Below are positions 1 through 6,222 of a stretch of DNA of 24,097 nucleotides, in pieces. The position numbers and the translations under genes are program-made. The first letter of the stretch is position 1; each line of letters opens with the position of its first letter. Source of the stretch: JAYPUG01 sp038117265 (lineage in GTDB: Bacteria > Pseudomonadota > Alphaproteobacteria > UBA6615); contig JAYOFO010000043.1 of the NCBI GenBank assembly GCA_038117265.1, positions 1-24,097 on the forward strand, in the 5' to 3' direction. Under the pieces are notes generated by a model that did no database searches, had not been told where the DNA came from, and saw only the letters and a list, made by a program, of their open reading frames with translations.

Positions 1-417
1 GCGCGCACCAAGCTGATCATCAACCTGATCCTGGCGGGCAACCGGCTGGCGCTGGCCGAGGGCATGCTGCTGGGCGAGAAGGCCGGACTGGCGGCCGAAA
101 ATCTGCTGGAGGTGCTGAAGGACGGGGCGTGCAACTCCAAGACCATGGTCGACAAGGGCCCGAAGATGATCGCGGCCGACTATTCCAAGCAGGGCCAGGT
201 GAAGGTGAGCCTGAAGGATTCGCGCCTGATGATCGACATGGGCCAAAAGCTCGGCGCGCCGACCATGATGATCCAGGTCTATTCGCAGATCATACAGGCG
301 GCCTATGAGAAGGGCTACGCCGAGAAGGATACGGTGGCGTTCTACGAGATCATGCGCGGCATGGCCGGGCTGGAGGAACGCGAGGGCATCGACGACGTGC
401 CGTTCGGTAAGGGGTAG
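1..417 (+). CDS. 3-hydroxyisobutyrate dehydrogenase-family NAD(P)-dependent oxidoreductase, C-terminal part
   Basis: The gene enters from the left edge, so only about 138 C-terminal residues are visible and the Rossmann NAD(P)-binding half lies outside. The visible part is the all-helical NAD-binding-11 domain. It opens with TKLIINLILAGNRLALAEG, the K-x-x-x-N helix that supplies the catalytic lysine in this family. A typical helical bundle follows (AENLLEVLKDGACNS, VSLKDSRLMIDMGQKLG), and the protein ends with EGIDDVPFGKG. Known members reduce or oxidise short beta-hydroxy acids or semialdehydes such as 3-hydroxyisobutyrate, tartronate semialdehyde or succinate semialdehyde. The substrate cannot be told from this half. 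The base composition is typical of the GC-rich host, unlike the next gene. No terminator hairpin is seen in the 41 bases after the stop. Confidence 0.85.
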   Translation, partial: ARTKLIINLILAGNRLALAEGMLLGEKAGLAAENLLEVLKDGACNSKTMVDKGPKMIAADYSKQGQVKVSLKDSRLMIDMGQKLGAPTMMIQVYSQIIQAAYEKGYAEKDTVAFYEIMRGMAGLEEREGIDDVPFGKG

Positions 418-458
418 AGTTTGGATCGCATCGGTGAGCCGGTCATCGAAGGATGGAA

Positions 459-1064
459 ATGCTTGATTTTCTAAACAGCAATTCCGGAGCCTTGATGGTT
501 GTTTTCACGGCCGTCGTGACTCGCTCAACGGTTTTCTATGCGCTTCTTACAGCGCGGCTCGCTCGCGAAACACGCCTGATGAGGCAAGCTCAAACAGACC
601 CTCAGATAGAAGCGATAATTAGGTCTAGAGAGGAGTGGGCGAACTTTGTTCACTTGCACATCAAAAACATAGGCTTGGGTCCAGCATTTGACCTTCAGTT
701 CAAATTCCAACCCGATGGAAATCACGAAGGAGCAAATCAGCTAATAGAAGAATTTTGTAGCATCGGTGTTTTTAAAAATGGCGCAGGGTACCTTGGACCA
801 AGTCAAGAAATTGTCTCGAATTATTCAGCCATGCACGAGAACTTCGATGCCAAAATTGAGGCCGCAATTCTTCTGAACGTGATTTACAAAAGCGCTACAG
901 GAAAAATGCATAAGCAATCTTTCCGATTGGACCTCTCCGAATTTCGCGGGAAAAGCACTCTTGGGAAACCTCACTTATACGCGATTGCCCAATCGCTAGA
1001 GAAAATTCAAAAAGACATCAAAAGAATAATTACCGGATTTAAAATAACAAAAACATACGTATAA
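459..1064 (+). CDS. Hypothetical membrane-anchored protein in an AT-rich islet
   Basis: This is an unrecognised protein of 201 residues. ATG459 is preferred over ATG453 because AAGGA at 449-453 has a workable spacing to 459, whereas it abuts and overlaps the earlier ATG. The N-terminus (LDFLNSNSGALMVVFTAVV followed by a further hydrophobic stretch to about residue 32) looks like one membrane segment. A basic, helical linker follows (LARETRLMRQAQTDP). The rest is soluble and beta-rich (HLHIKNIGLGPAFDLQFKF), possibly an immunoglobulin-like or sandwich fold facing the cytoplasm, and the C-terminal tail is lysine-rich. I recall similar uncharacterised proteins with an N-terminal LxFLNxNSGA-type anchor scattered in bacteria, but know no function. 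It uses AAA, ATA, AGA and TTT codons rare in the neighbours: one 60-base line here is 45% G+C and the last is 27%, against 78% for a line in the next gene. It is probably a transferred gene. Confidence 0.7.
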   Translation: MLDFLNSNSGALMVVFTAVVTRSTVFYALLTARLARETRLMRQAQTDPQIEAIIRSREEWANFVHLHIKNIGLGPAFDLQFKFQPDGNHEGANQLIEEFCSIGVFKNGAGYLGPSQEIVSNYSAMHENFDAKIEAAILLNVIYKSATGKMHKQSFRLDLSEFRGKSTLGKPHLYAIAQSLEKIQKDIKRIITGFKITKTYV

Positions 1065-1081
1065 TCAGAAGAATGTCGACA

Positions 1082-1166
1082 TAGAGAAAACCTAGAGAAC
1101 CGTAGAAGTGCAGAAGAATTTAGGAATAGAAATAGAGATTCCTCATAGAGGAACCCTGTAGAACCC
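1082..1166 (+). repeat. AT-rich spacer with degenerate TAGAG(R)AACC repeats
   Basis: The spacer between the orphan gene and the alpha-hydroxy-acid oxidase gene is purine-rich on the plus strand. TAGA recurs at 1082, 1093, 1103, 1127, 1133, 1146 and 1159. Three of these extend to a common form: TAGAGAAAACC (1082), TAGAGAACC (1093) and TAGAGGAACC (1146), with TAGAACCC at 1159 as a shorter relative. The repeats are spaced irregularly and may reflect slippage or a protein-binding array. No coding potential is seen. Confidence 0.5.
1139..1153 (+). promoter_or_regulatory. Small perfect hairpin holding the likely ribosome binding site
   Basis: TTCCTC (1139-1144), loop ATA, GAGGAA (1148-1153) form a perfect six-pair stem. 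GAGGAA is the only good Shine-Dalgarno-like sequence before ATG1167, at a rather long spacing of 13 bases. If this is the true ribosome site, the hairpin could dampen translation. An overlapping alternative pairing is AGGAAT (1122-1127) with ATTCCT (1138-1143). These are sequence observations; a regulatory role is inference. Confidence 0.3.
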
Positions 1167-2339
1167 ATGCCCAACCTCTCCTCCGCCCTCAACATCGAAG
1201 ACCTGCGCCGCCTCGCCAAGCGGCGCCTGACCAAGGGCCTGTTCGAGTTTATCGACCGGGGTTCCGAGGACGATGTGGCGCTGCGCCACAACCGCTCGGC
1301 GCTGGAGCGCATCAAGCTGCGCTCGCGCGTGCTGAACGACACTTCGCAGCGCCACACCAAGTCGACCCTGCTCGGCAAGCCCGTGGGCATGCCCGTCGCC
1401 ATCGGGCCGACGGGGCCGGCGGGCTTCGCCTGGTATCGCGGCGAGACGGCGCTGGCCCGCGCCGCGGCGCGCGCGGGCATCCCCTTCGCCGTCGCCAGCA
1501 CGTCCAACACGCCGATGGAGCGCATCGTCGAGAATGGCGGCGGCGGGCGGCTCTGGTATCACCTGTATGTCTGGCGCGACATGGAGGCCTCGCTGCTGGC
1601 CGTGCCGCGCGCCGAGGCGGCGGGCTATGAGGCGCTGATCCTGACGGTCGATTCCACCGTGCCCTACAACCGCGAGTTCGACGTGCGCAACGGCGTCACC
1701 ATGCCGGTGCGCCTGACGCCGCGGAACATCGTCGACCTGGTCACCCATCCGCGCTGGCTGTTCGGCACGGTCGGGCGCTACGTGATGGCCGACGGCCACC
1801 TGCCCCGCTACGTCAACATCGACATGCCGGCCGGCCTGTCGACCCGGGGCGTGCGCGACTTCCTGTTCAAGAACGACACCTTGGATTGGGATTTCCTGAA
1901 GCGTATCAGGGACATGTGGCCGCGCACCCTGATCGTGAAGGGCATCCTGCACCCCGAGGACGCGGCCAGGTGCGTGGAGTGCGGCGCCGACGGGGTGATC
2001 GTGTCGAACCATGGCGGCATCTCGTCGGACGCGGCGCTGGCGCCCATCGACGTGCTGCCCGAGGTGCTGCGCGAGGTGGGCGACAAGACCACGGTGATCG
2101 TCGATTCCGGCTTCCGGCGCGGCTCCGACATCCTCAAGGGCCTGGCGCTGGGCGCCGACGCGGTGATCGTCGGCCGCGCCACCCTGTACGGCCTGGCCGC
2201 CGCGGGCGAGGACGGCGCCTACCGGGCGCTGGAGATCCTGCACACCGAGATGCGCCGGACCATGGGGGTGATGGGCCTGACCAGCATCGACCAGATCGGT
2301 CGCGGCCACGTGGTCCTGCCCCACGAGCACCCGCTCTAG
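1167..2339 (+). CDS. FMN-dependent alpha-hydroxy-acid oxidase/dehydrogenase family protein
   Basis: This 390-residue TIM-barrel flavoprotein belongs to the glycolate oxidase / L-lactate / mandelate dehydrogenase family, which oxidises 2-hydroxy acids to 2-oxo acids. Family landmarks are present: VAIGPTGPAG near the FMN phosphate, LYVWRD with the active-site tyrosine, LTVDSTVPYNRE (matching spinach glycolate oxidase D157 and R164), the FMN lysine in LIVKGI, the catalytic histidine H282 in SNHGG, and DSGFRRGSDILKGLALGAD for the FMN phosphate. Two substrate-binding positions differ. The residue after SNHGG is Ile285 where the family normally has the carboxylate-binding arginine (R257), and the position of Tyr24 appears to be Phe (FEFIDRG). 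The flavin site thus looks intact but substrate choice is probably atypical. It could instead be a mycofactocin-associated or peptide-modifying relative, but no such neighbours are seen. Its stop overlaps the stop of the converging amine oxidase remnant in a shared CTAG. Confidence 0.88.
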   Translation: MPNLSSALNIEDLRRLAKRRLTKGLFEFIDRGSEDDVALRHNRSALERIKLRSRVLNDTSQRHTKSTLLGKPVGMPVAIGPTGPAGFAWYRGETALARAAARAGIPFAVASTSNTPMERIVENGGGGRLWYHLYVWRDMEASLLAVPRAEAAGYEALILTVDSTVPYNREFDVRNGVTMPVRLTPRNIVDLVTHPRWLFGTVGRYVMADGHLPRYVNIDMPAGLSTRGVRDFLFKNDTLDWDFLKRIRDMWPRTLIVKGILHPEDAARCVECGADGVIVSNHGGISSDAALAPIDVLPEVLREVGDKTTVIVDSGFRRGSDILKGLALGADAVIVGRATLYGLAAAGEDGAYRALEILHTEMRRTMGVMGLTSIDQIGRGHVVLPHEHPL

Positions 2340-2991
2340 GGGGTATCCGCGCCGCCCGCGCCGTACCAGTGGTTGCGCAGCGCCGCGCGGGCCAGCCCGC
2401 CCAGCTCGTCATCGTCGGCGAAGGCGTCCAGGAACAGGGTCACGGCGCGGCGTTGCGCGGCGTCGAACAGCGCGAACTTCGAGACCAGGAAGGGATACAG
2501 CTCGTCGGCCGGCCCGCCCGGGTCGAACGCGCGGATGGTCGCCTCGACCACGTATTCCGGGCTGTCGGGCTGATCGAGCGGCCATCCCATGAACGCCGGC
2601 ATGTAGTAGCGGAACGCCGCGGCGCTGAAGAAGGCGGGCGCGGCATAGTTGCGGATCAGCATCGCGCCAACCTCGTCCGCGAGACGGCGGATGGGGTTGT
2701 CGGGATCGGGTCCGTGGATCCAACCGGCGCCAACCTCGAAGGGTGGCCCCAACGACCAGTCGGTCATATCCGCCCGCCGATGTGGTCCCGCGCCTCGAGC
2801 ACGACGACCGCGGCACCCTCGTTCGCCAAGGATTTCGCCGCCGAAAGGCCGGCAATGCCCGCGCCGACAACGACCACCCGTGTTCCGGCCAGGGCCTGGG
2901 CCCTTGCCCGCCCGAACGGTGTCGCGGCGAACGCACCCGACGACGCCAACAACAACGCGAGGAAGCGCCGCCGATCGATCGTCGTGATCAT
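2336..2991 (-). pseudogene. Broken FAD-dependent amine oxidase remnant joined to another protein's C-terminus
   Basis: The N-terminal frame, from ATG at 2991 (alternative 3021), encodes a twin-arginine-like leader (RRRFLALLLASSGAFAA), the FAD-binding VVVVGAGIAGLSAAKSLANE and the amine-oxidase motif EARDHIGGRI, then stops at TGA near 2764. The family pattern continues in another frame as TDWSLGPPFEVGAGWIHGPD, as expected after GGRI plus one residue. A single missing base near 2765 (ATATG-ACC where ATATGG-ACC would read through) explains the break. After about 35 more residues the amine-oxidase resemblance ends. From roughly 2655 down, the sequence (AFFSAAAFRYYMPAFMGWPL, then FALFDAAQRRAVTLFLDAF) resembles the C-terminus of a different uncharacterised family, possibly DUF6714. 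About 230 residues remain of a usual 430-500, so substrate and C-terminal FAD regions are absent. It is very likely non-functional. Confidence 0.8.
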
Positions 2992-3128
2992 CGATGTTTC
3001 CCACTGGATGAGCGGTCGCATATGCGAGACTCGCCCGAACCCCGACAGTGAACACGATCGGAGGCGCCAGCCGAAGACATTTCTAAGCCGCCAGCGAGGG
3101 TGCCACTATTTATCAAACGAAAAATTAC

Positions 3129-3174
3129 TTGACGTCAGCGGGCGACCTGCTAATGATCGTACGATCAATATAAA
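3129..3174 (+). promoter_or_regulatory. Promoter with a 20-bp near-perfect palindromic operator for the oxygenase-tetR unit
   Basis: TTGACG (3129-3134) is a good -35 box. TAATGA (3151-3156, 16-base spacing) can serve as the -10 box, and TATAAA (3169-3174) is a second, better-looking -10 without a clear -35. The perfect 14-bp palindrome TGATCGTACGATCA (3154-3167) extends with one mismatched pair to 20 bp, TAATGATCGTACGATCAATA (3151-3170), directly on the promoter. TetR-family proteins commonly bind such sites, and a tetR gene is co-transcribed downstream. A second short palindrome, TGACGTCA, covers 3130-3137 at the -35 box. Binding is inferred. Confidence 0.6.
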
Positions 3175-3196
3175 CAGCGCGCCCGGAGAACGCCCC

Positions 3197-4246
3197 ATGC
3201 CCGCGACGAACGACAGCCCGGTCACGATTTTCGACTACCGCACGGTCGACAAGGCCGACGAGTTCGAGACGATCCCCGTCCTCGACATGGGCCCCTACCT
3301 CGCGGGAGAGCCTGGCGCGGCCGAGGAACTGGCGGCGAACGTCCGCTTCATCCAGGAAACGATCGGGTTCTACGTGGTGATCAACCATGGCATCCCACGC
3401 GATGCGATCGACGACGCCTACGCCGCGCTGGAGAAGTTCTTCGCGCTGCCGAACGAGGAGAAGCTGGCGCTGAAGTTCGACGAGACCTCGGTCGGCTTCA
3501 TCCCGCCCAAGTCGACCGTCTACGTCACCTCGAAGATCAACAAGAACACCAAGCAGGACCTGAACGAGACCCTGGTCCTATGCCTCGACCGGCCCGACGA
3601 CCACCCGTTCGTGCAGAACGGCGTGCGTTTCACCGGCCCCAACAAGTGGCCGAGCATCGCCGGCTTCCGCGAGCCGATGGTGCGCTACCAGTACGCATGC
3701 GCCGATCTCGGCCGCAAGATCGTGCCGCTGTACGCGCTGGCGCTCGGCAAGCCGATCGACTTCTTCGACCGGCATTTCGCTGAGCCGATCATGTGGACGC
3801 GCAACGCCCACTACCCGGCGGTCGAGGCCGAGGAGAACCAGTTCGGCATCTCGCCGCACAGCGACCACTCGTTCCTGACGATCCTGCCTCTGACAGAAGT
3901 GGCGGGGCTCCAGGTGCTGACCCGTCAGGGCAACTGGCTGCCGGCCGAGTACATCGAAGATGCGCTGGTCATCAACACCGGCGAGTTCCTGAACCTGTGG
4001 TCGAACGGCCGCTTCATCGCCTCGCCGCACCGCGTCGTACCGCCGGCGCGCGACCGCATCTCGATGGCGACCTTCTTCGACGCCGCGCCCGACACGCTGG
4101 CCGACCCGGCCGACTTCGCGGAACCGGGCGAGGAGCTGAAGTACGAGCCGACGACCATGTACGACTATGTCTGCTGGTACATCGACCGGAACTACTCCTC
4201 GAAGGCCGGCGGCAAGCAGGAAGGCATCGAGCCGGACGCGGCATGA
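3197..4246 (+). CDS. 2-oxoglutarate/Fe(II)-dependent oxygenase, isopenicillin N synthase-like
   Basis: This 349-residue cytoplasmic non-haem iron oxygenase matches the usual length of about 320-350. The N-terminal DIOX_N region (residues about 25-130) has IPVLDMGPYL and the family-typical TIGFYVVINHGIP. The catalytic core binds iron through H221-x-D223 (SPHSDHSFLTILPL) and H278 (IASPHRV). R287-x-S289 (RDRISM) is the usual 2-oxoglutarate carboxylate clamp. These enzymes hydroxylate, desaturate or cyclise small molecules using O2 and 2-oxoglutarate; the substrate is unknown. ATG3197 is chosen because GGAGA lies 8 bases upstream and the family N-terminus starts there, although the frame stays open far upstream. 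Its stop overlaps the tetR start (ATGA at 4243-4246), so the two are translationally coupled. Context suggests a small inducible detoxification or catabolic step. Confidence 0.92.
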   Translation: MPATNDSPVTIFDYRTVDKADEFETIPVLDMGPYLAGEPGAAEELAANVRFIQETIGFYVVINHGIPRDAIDDAYAALEKFFALPNEEKLALKFDETSVGFIPPKSTVYVTSKINKNTKQDLNETLVLCLDRPDDHPFVQNGVRFTGPNKWPSIAGFREPMVRYQYACADLGRKIVPLYALALGKPIDFFDRHFAEPIMWTRNAHYPAVEAEENQFGISPHSDHSFLTILPLTEVAGLQVLTRQGNWLPAEYIEDALVINTGEFLNLWSNGRFIASPHRVVPPARDRISMATFFDAAPDTLADPADFAEPGEELKYEPTTMYDYVCWYIDRNYSSKAGGKQEGIEPDAA

Positions 4247-4908
4247 CCGCCGCCGCCAAACGCCGGCGCCTGTCGCCAGAGGAACGCGAGGCCCAGATCG
4301 TCGACGGCGCGATCCGGTTCTTCGCCGAAGTCGGCTTCGCCGGCCAGACCCGCGAGCTGGCGCAGCGGCTGGGGATCACCCAGCCTCTGCTCTACCGGTA
4401 TTTCCCGACCAAGCAGGACCTGATCGAGCGGGTCTACGAGGAGGTCTTCATCGGGCGCTGGAAGCCCGAATGGGAGGCGCTGATATCCGACCGCGCGCTG
4501 CCGCTGCGCGAGCGCCTGATCGCGTTCTATCGGGCCTACGCCGCCGACGCCCTGACCTACGAATGGATCCGCATTTACATGTTCGCCGGTCTCGCCGGCG
4601 AGAACCTCAACCGGCGCTACATCGAGCTGCTCGAGGGCCGGTTGCTGATCCCGGTCTGCACCGAGATCCGGCATGCCGCCGGCGCACCGAGGCCCGACCG
4701 GCTCCCCATTTCGGGCCTCGAGATCGAGGCGGCATGGAACATTCACGCCGCCGTCTTCTACTATTTCGTGCGCAAGTTCATCTATCGCGCCCGGGTCGAG
4801 CCCGACCTCGCCGCCTATATTGCCGACACGGTGGACCGCACGCTCGACGGCGCGCTGGCGGTCACCCGCCGATGGGCCGAGGTGCCCTGCCGCAAGGCCG
4901 CGGTCTGA
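4243..4908 (+). CDS. TetR/AcrR-family transcriptional regulator
   Basis: This 221-residue protein has a classical N-terminal TetR DNA-binding domain at residues about 15-65: AQIVDGAIRFFAEVGFAG, then the recognition helix region RELAQRLGITQPLLYRYF and the closing PTKQDLIERVYEEVF. The C-terminal helical ligand-binding and dimerisation domain is variable, as usual, and gives no ligand clue (WIRIYMFAGLAGENLNRRYI, AVFYYFVRKFIYRARVE). Its start codon overlaps the oxygenase stop as ATGA. The palindrome at 3151-3170 on the oxygenase promoter is the natural candidate operator, which would make this an autorepressing unit relieved by the oxygenase substrate or product. That regulatory model is inference from gene order and the palindrome. 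Confidence 0.93.
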   Translation: MTAAAKRRRLSPEEREAQIVDGAIRFFAEVGFAGQTRELAQRLGITQPLLYRYFPTKQDLIERVYEEVFIGRWKPEWEALISDRALPLRERLIAFYRAYAADALTYEWIRIYMFAGLAGENLNRRYIELLEGRLLIPVCTEIRHAAGAPRPDRLPISGLEIEAAWNIHAAVFYYFVRKFIYRARVEPDLAAYIADTVDRTLDGALAVTRRWAEVPCRKAAV

Positions 4909-4929
4909 CGCTCCTGAACGGAGCGATCA
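4906..4929. terminator. Hairpin in the convergent gap between tetR and the acyl-CoA dehydrogenase
   Basis: CGCTCC (4909-4914), loop TGAAC, GGAGCG (4920-4925) form a perfect six-pair stem. Allowing one bulged A (4926), the stem extends so that the tetR stop TGA pairs with TCA, the complement of the opposite gene's stop. It fills the whole gap between two convergent genes, so it may act as a bidirectional terminator. No T-run follows on either strand, which weakens the call. Confidence 0.4.
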
Positions 4930-6114
4930 GTCCTTGTAGAGGTAGTCCGCCGCCTTCAGGAACAGCGTGCGGTTGACGCCGTCCGAATGCAGGAACGCGG
5001 CCGCGTCGCGCACCCGCTTCTCCAGCCCGATCTCCTTCATGAAGCCGCTGCCGCCATGGATTTCCATGGCCCAGGTGGCGATCTTCCAGGCGATCTGCGA
5101 GGCATAGACCTTGGGCAGCGCACCCAGCGCGGGATCCCACGGCACCGTGTCGCGGTTGTCGGCCATCCAGGTGGCCTTGCGAATGTAGGTGCGCGCGATG
5201 TCGAGCATCATGTGCATCTCGACCAGCTGGGTGCGGATGCCGTCATGCTGGATCAGCGGCTTGCCGCCCTGGACGCGGTTCTTCGCCCATTCGAGCGTCA
5301 TCTCGTAGGTCGCCACCGCATTGCCCAGCACCGAGGCGCCGGCATAGGCGTTCGAGGCGGGGAAGAAGTCGGCTAGGATCTGGAAGCCGTTGCCGACCTC
5401 GCCGACCACGTCGGCATCGGGCACGAAGCAGTCGGTGAAGATCATCTCGGCATTGTTCGCCAGCCGCTCGCCCATCTTGTTGTGGGTCTGGCCCAGCGAG
5501 AAGCCCGGCGTGTCGCTCGACAGGATGAAACAGGTCGAGCCGCTGAACAGGTCCTTGTCCTTCTCGGTCTGGACGAACAGCAGGAACACGTTCGCCCGGT
5601 TCGAGTTGGACACGAAGTGCTTCATGCCGTTGATCTTCCAGCCGCCGTCGACCTTCTCGGCCCGCGTGTTGAACGACCAGTCGCCATGCACGAAGTAGTT
5701 CGAGCCGTTCTCGGGCTCGGTGATGCCGATGGCGAGCAGACCGCGCGGATTGTCGCGGAAGCGCGGGATGAACCGCTCTTGCTGGTCCGGCGTCAGCGCC
5801 TCCATCATGATCTGGGCGATCTTCAGCGTCTGGGCCATCACCACCGAGATGCCGATGTCGCCCTTGGCGAGCTCCTCGACGACCATGCCGGTGGTGAGGT
5901 AGTCGGCGCCGATCCCGCCCCATTCCTCGGGCAGGGTCATCGTGCGGATGCCGGCCGCATCGGCCTTCTCGACGATGTCCCAGGAGAAGCTCTGTTCGGG
6001 ATCGGCATTGGCATCCAGCTCGCCCGCGACGGGCAGCACCTCGTCCTCGACGAACCGCCGCACGGTGTCGAGCACGGCTTCCTGCATCTCGTTGGTCTCG
6101 AAGGGTCCGCTCAT
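4927..6114 (-). CDS. Acyl-CoA dehydrogenase family protein with Asp at the catalytic-base position
   Basis: This is a 395-residue FAD flavoprotein of normal length for acyl-CoA dehydrogenases, which introduce an alpha,beta double bond into acyl-CoA esters and pass electrons to ETF. ATG6114 follows GGGAGGAAAC, a strong ribosome site, whereas the longer reading from 6129 would include it. The N-terminal helical domain (EAVLDTVRRFVEDEVLPVAG), the beta-domain flavin signature (GITEPENGSNYFVHGDWSF, related to the usual ITEPxAGSD) and the C-terminal EIHGGSGFMKEIGLEKRVRDA are all clear. Where medium-chain enzymes have YEGT with the catalytic Glu, this protein reads HSDGVN, placing Asp378 there. Asp at this position is known in cyclohexanecarboxyl-CoA-type dehydrogenases, so an alicyclic substrate is possible. 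Some acyl-CoA dehydrogenase subgroups also carry their base elsewhere. It is transcribed as a single gene, apart from dxs upstream. Confidence 0.9.
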   Translation of the reverse strand: MSGPFETNEMQEAVLDTVRRFVEDEVLPVAGELDANADPEQSFSWDIVEKADAAGIRTMTLPEEWGGIGADYLTTGMVVEELAKGDIGISVVMAQTLKIAQIMMEALTPDQQERFIPRFRDNPRGLLAIGITEPENGSNYFVHGDWSFNTRAEKVDGGWKINGMKHFVSNSNRANVFLLFVQTEKDKDLFSGSTCFILSSDTPGFSLGQTHNKMGERLANNAEMIFTDCFVPDADVVGEVGNGFQILADFFPASNAYAGASVLGNAVATYEMTLEWAKNRVQGGKPLIQHDGIRTQLVEMHMMLDIARTYIRKATWMADNRDTVPWDPALGALPKVYASQIAWKIATWAMEIHGGSGFMKEIGLEKRVRDAAAFLHSDGVNRTLFLKAADYLYKD

Positions 6115-6171
6115 CGTTTCCTCCCGCATTCCCGGTCTTGTTCGCCGGCAATCAACCAGACGCCGGCAGAA

Positions 6172-6199
6172 TTGAAAAGCCGGGCGACATTTTGTCGCC
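6172..6199 (-). terminator. Probable terminator after dxs
   Basis: Read on the minus strand, GGCGAC, loop AAAAT, GTCGCC form a perfect six-pair GC-rich stem (6199-6194 with 6188-6183), followed by CGG-CTTTTC. It lies just after the dxs stop at 6223, where the isoprenoid operon should end and before the acyl-CoA dehydrogenase start at 6114. The T-run is short (four) and offset by a few bases, so strength is uncertain. Confidence 0.45.
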
Positions 6200-6222
6200 G
6201 CCCGTCTGCGAATGTTCGAATT

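Noticed and set aside
1143..2330. A 395-codon minus-strand frame opposite the alpha-hydroxy-acid oxidase
   Set aside because: His/Arg/Gln/Gly-rich antisense shadow; the plus strand encodes a full known enzyme.
2750..2780. Programmed frameshifting to join the two amine oxidase frames
   Set aside because: No slippery heptamer is seen at the break, and the downstream part also lacks most of the enzyme, so decay is the simpler reading.
1886..3196. An in-frame N-terminal extension of about 437 residues on the 2-oxoglutarate oxygenase
   Set aside because: It runs through another gene's shadow, the amine oxidase remnant and the promoter, and is Arg/Gly-rich. The family N-terminus and a good ribosome site place the start at 3197.
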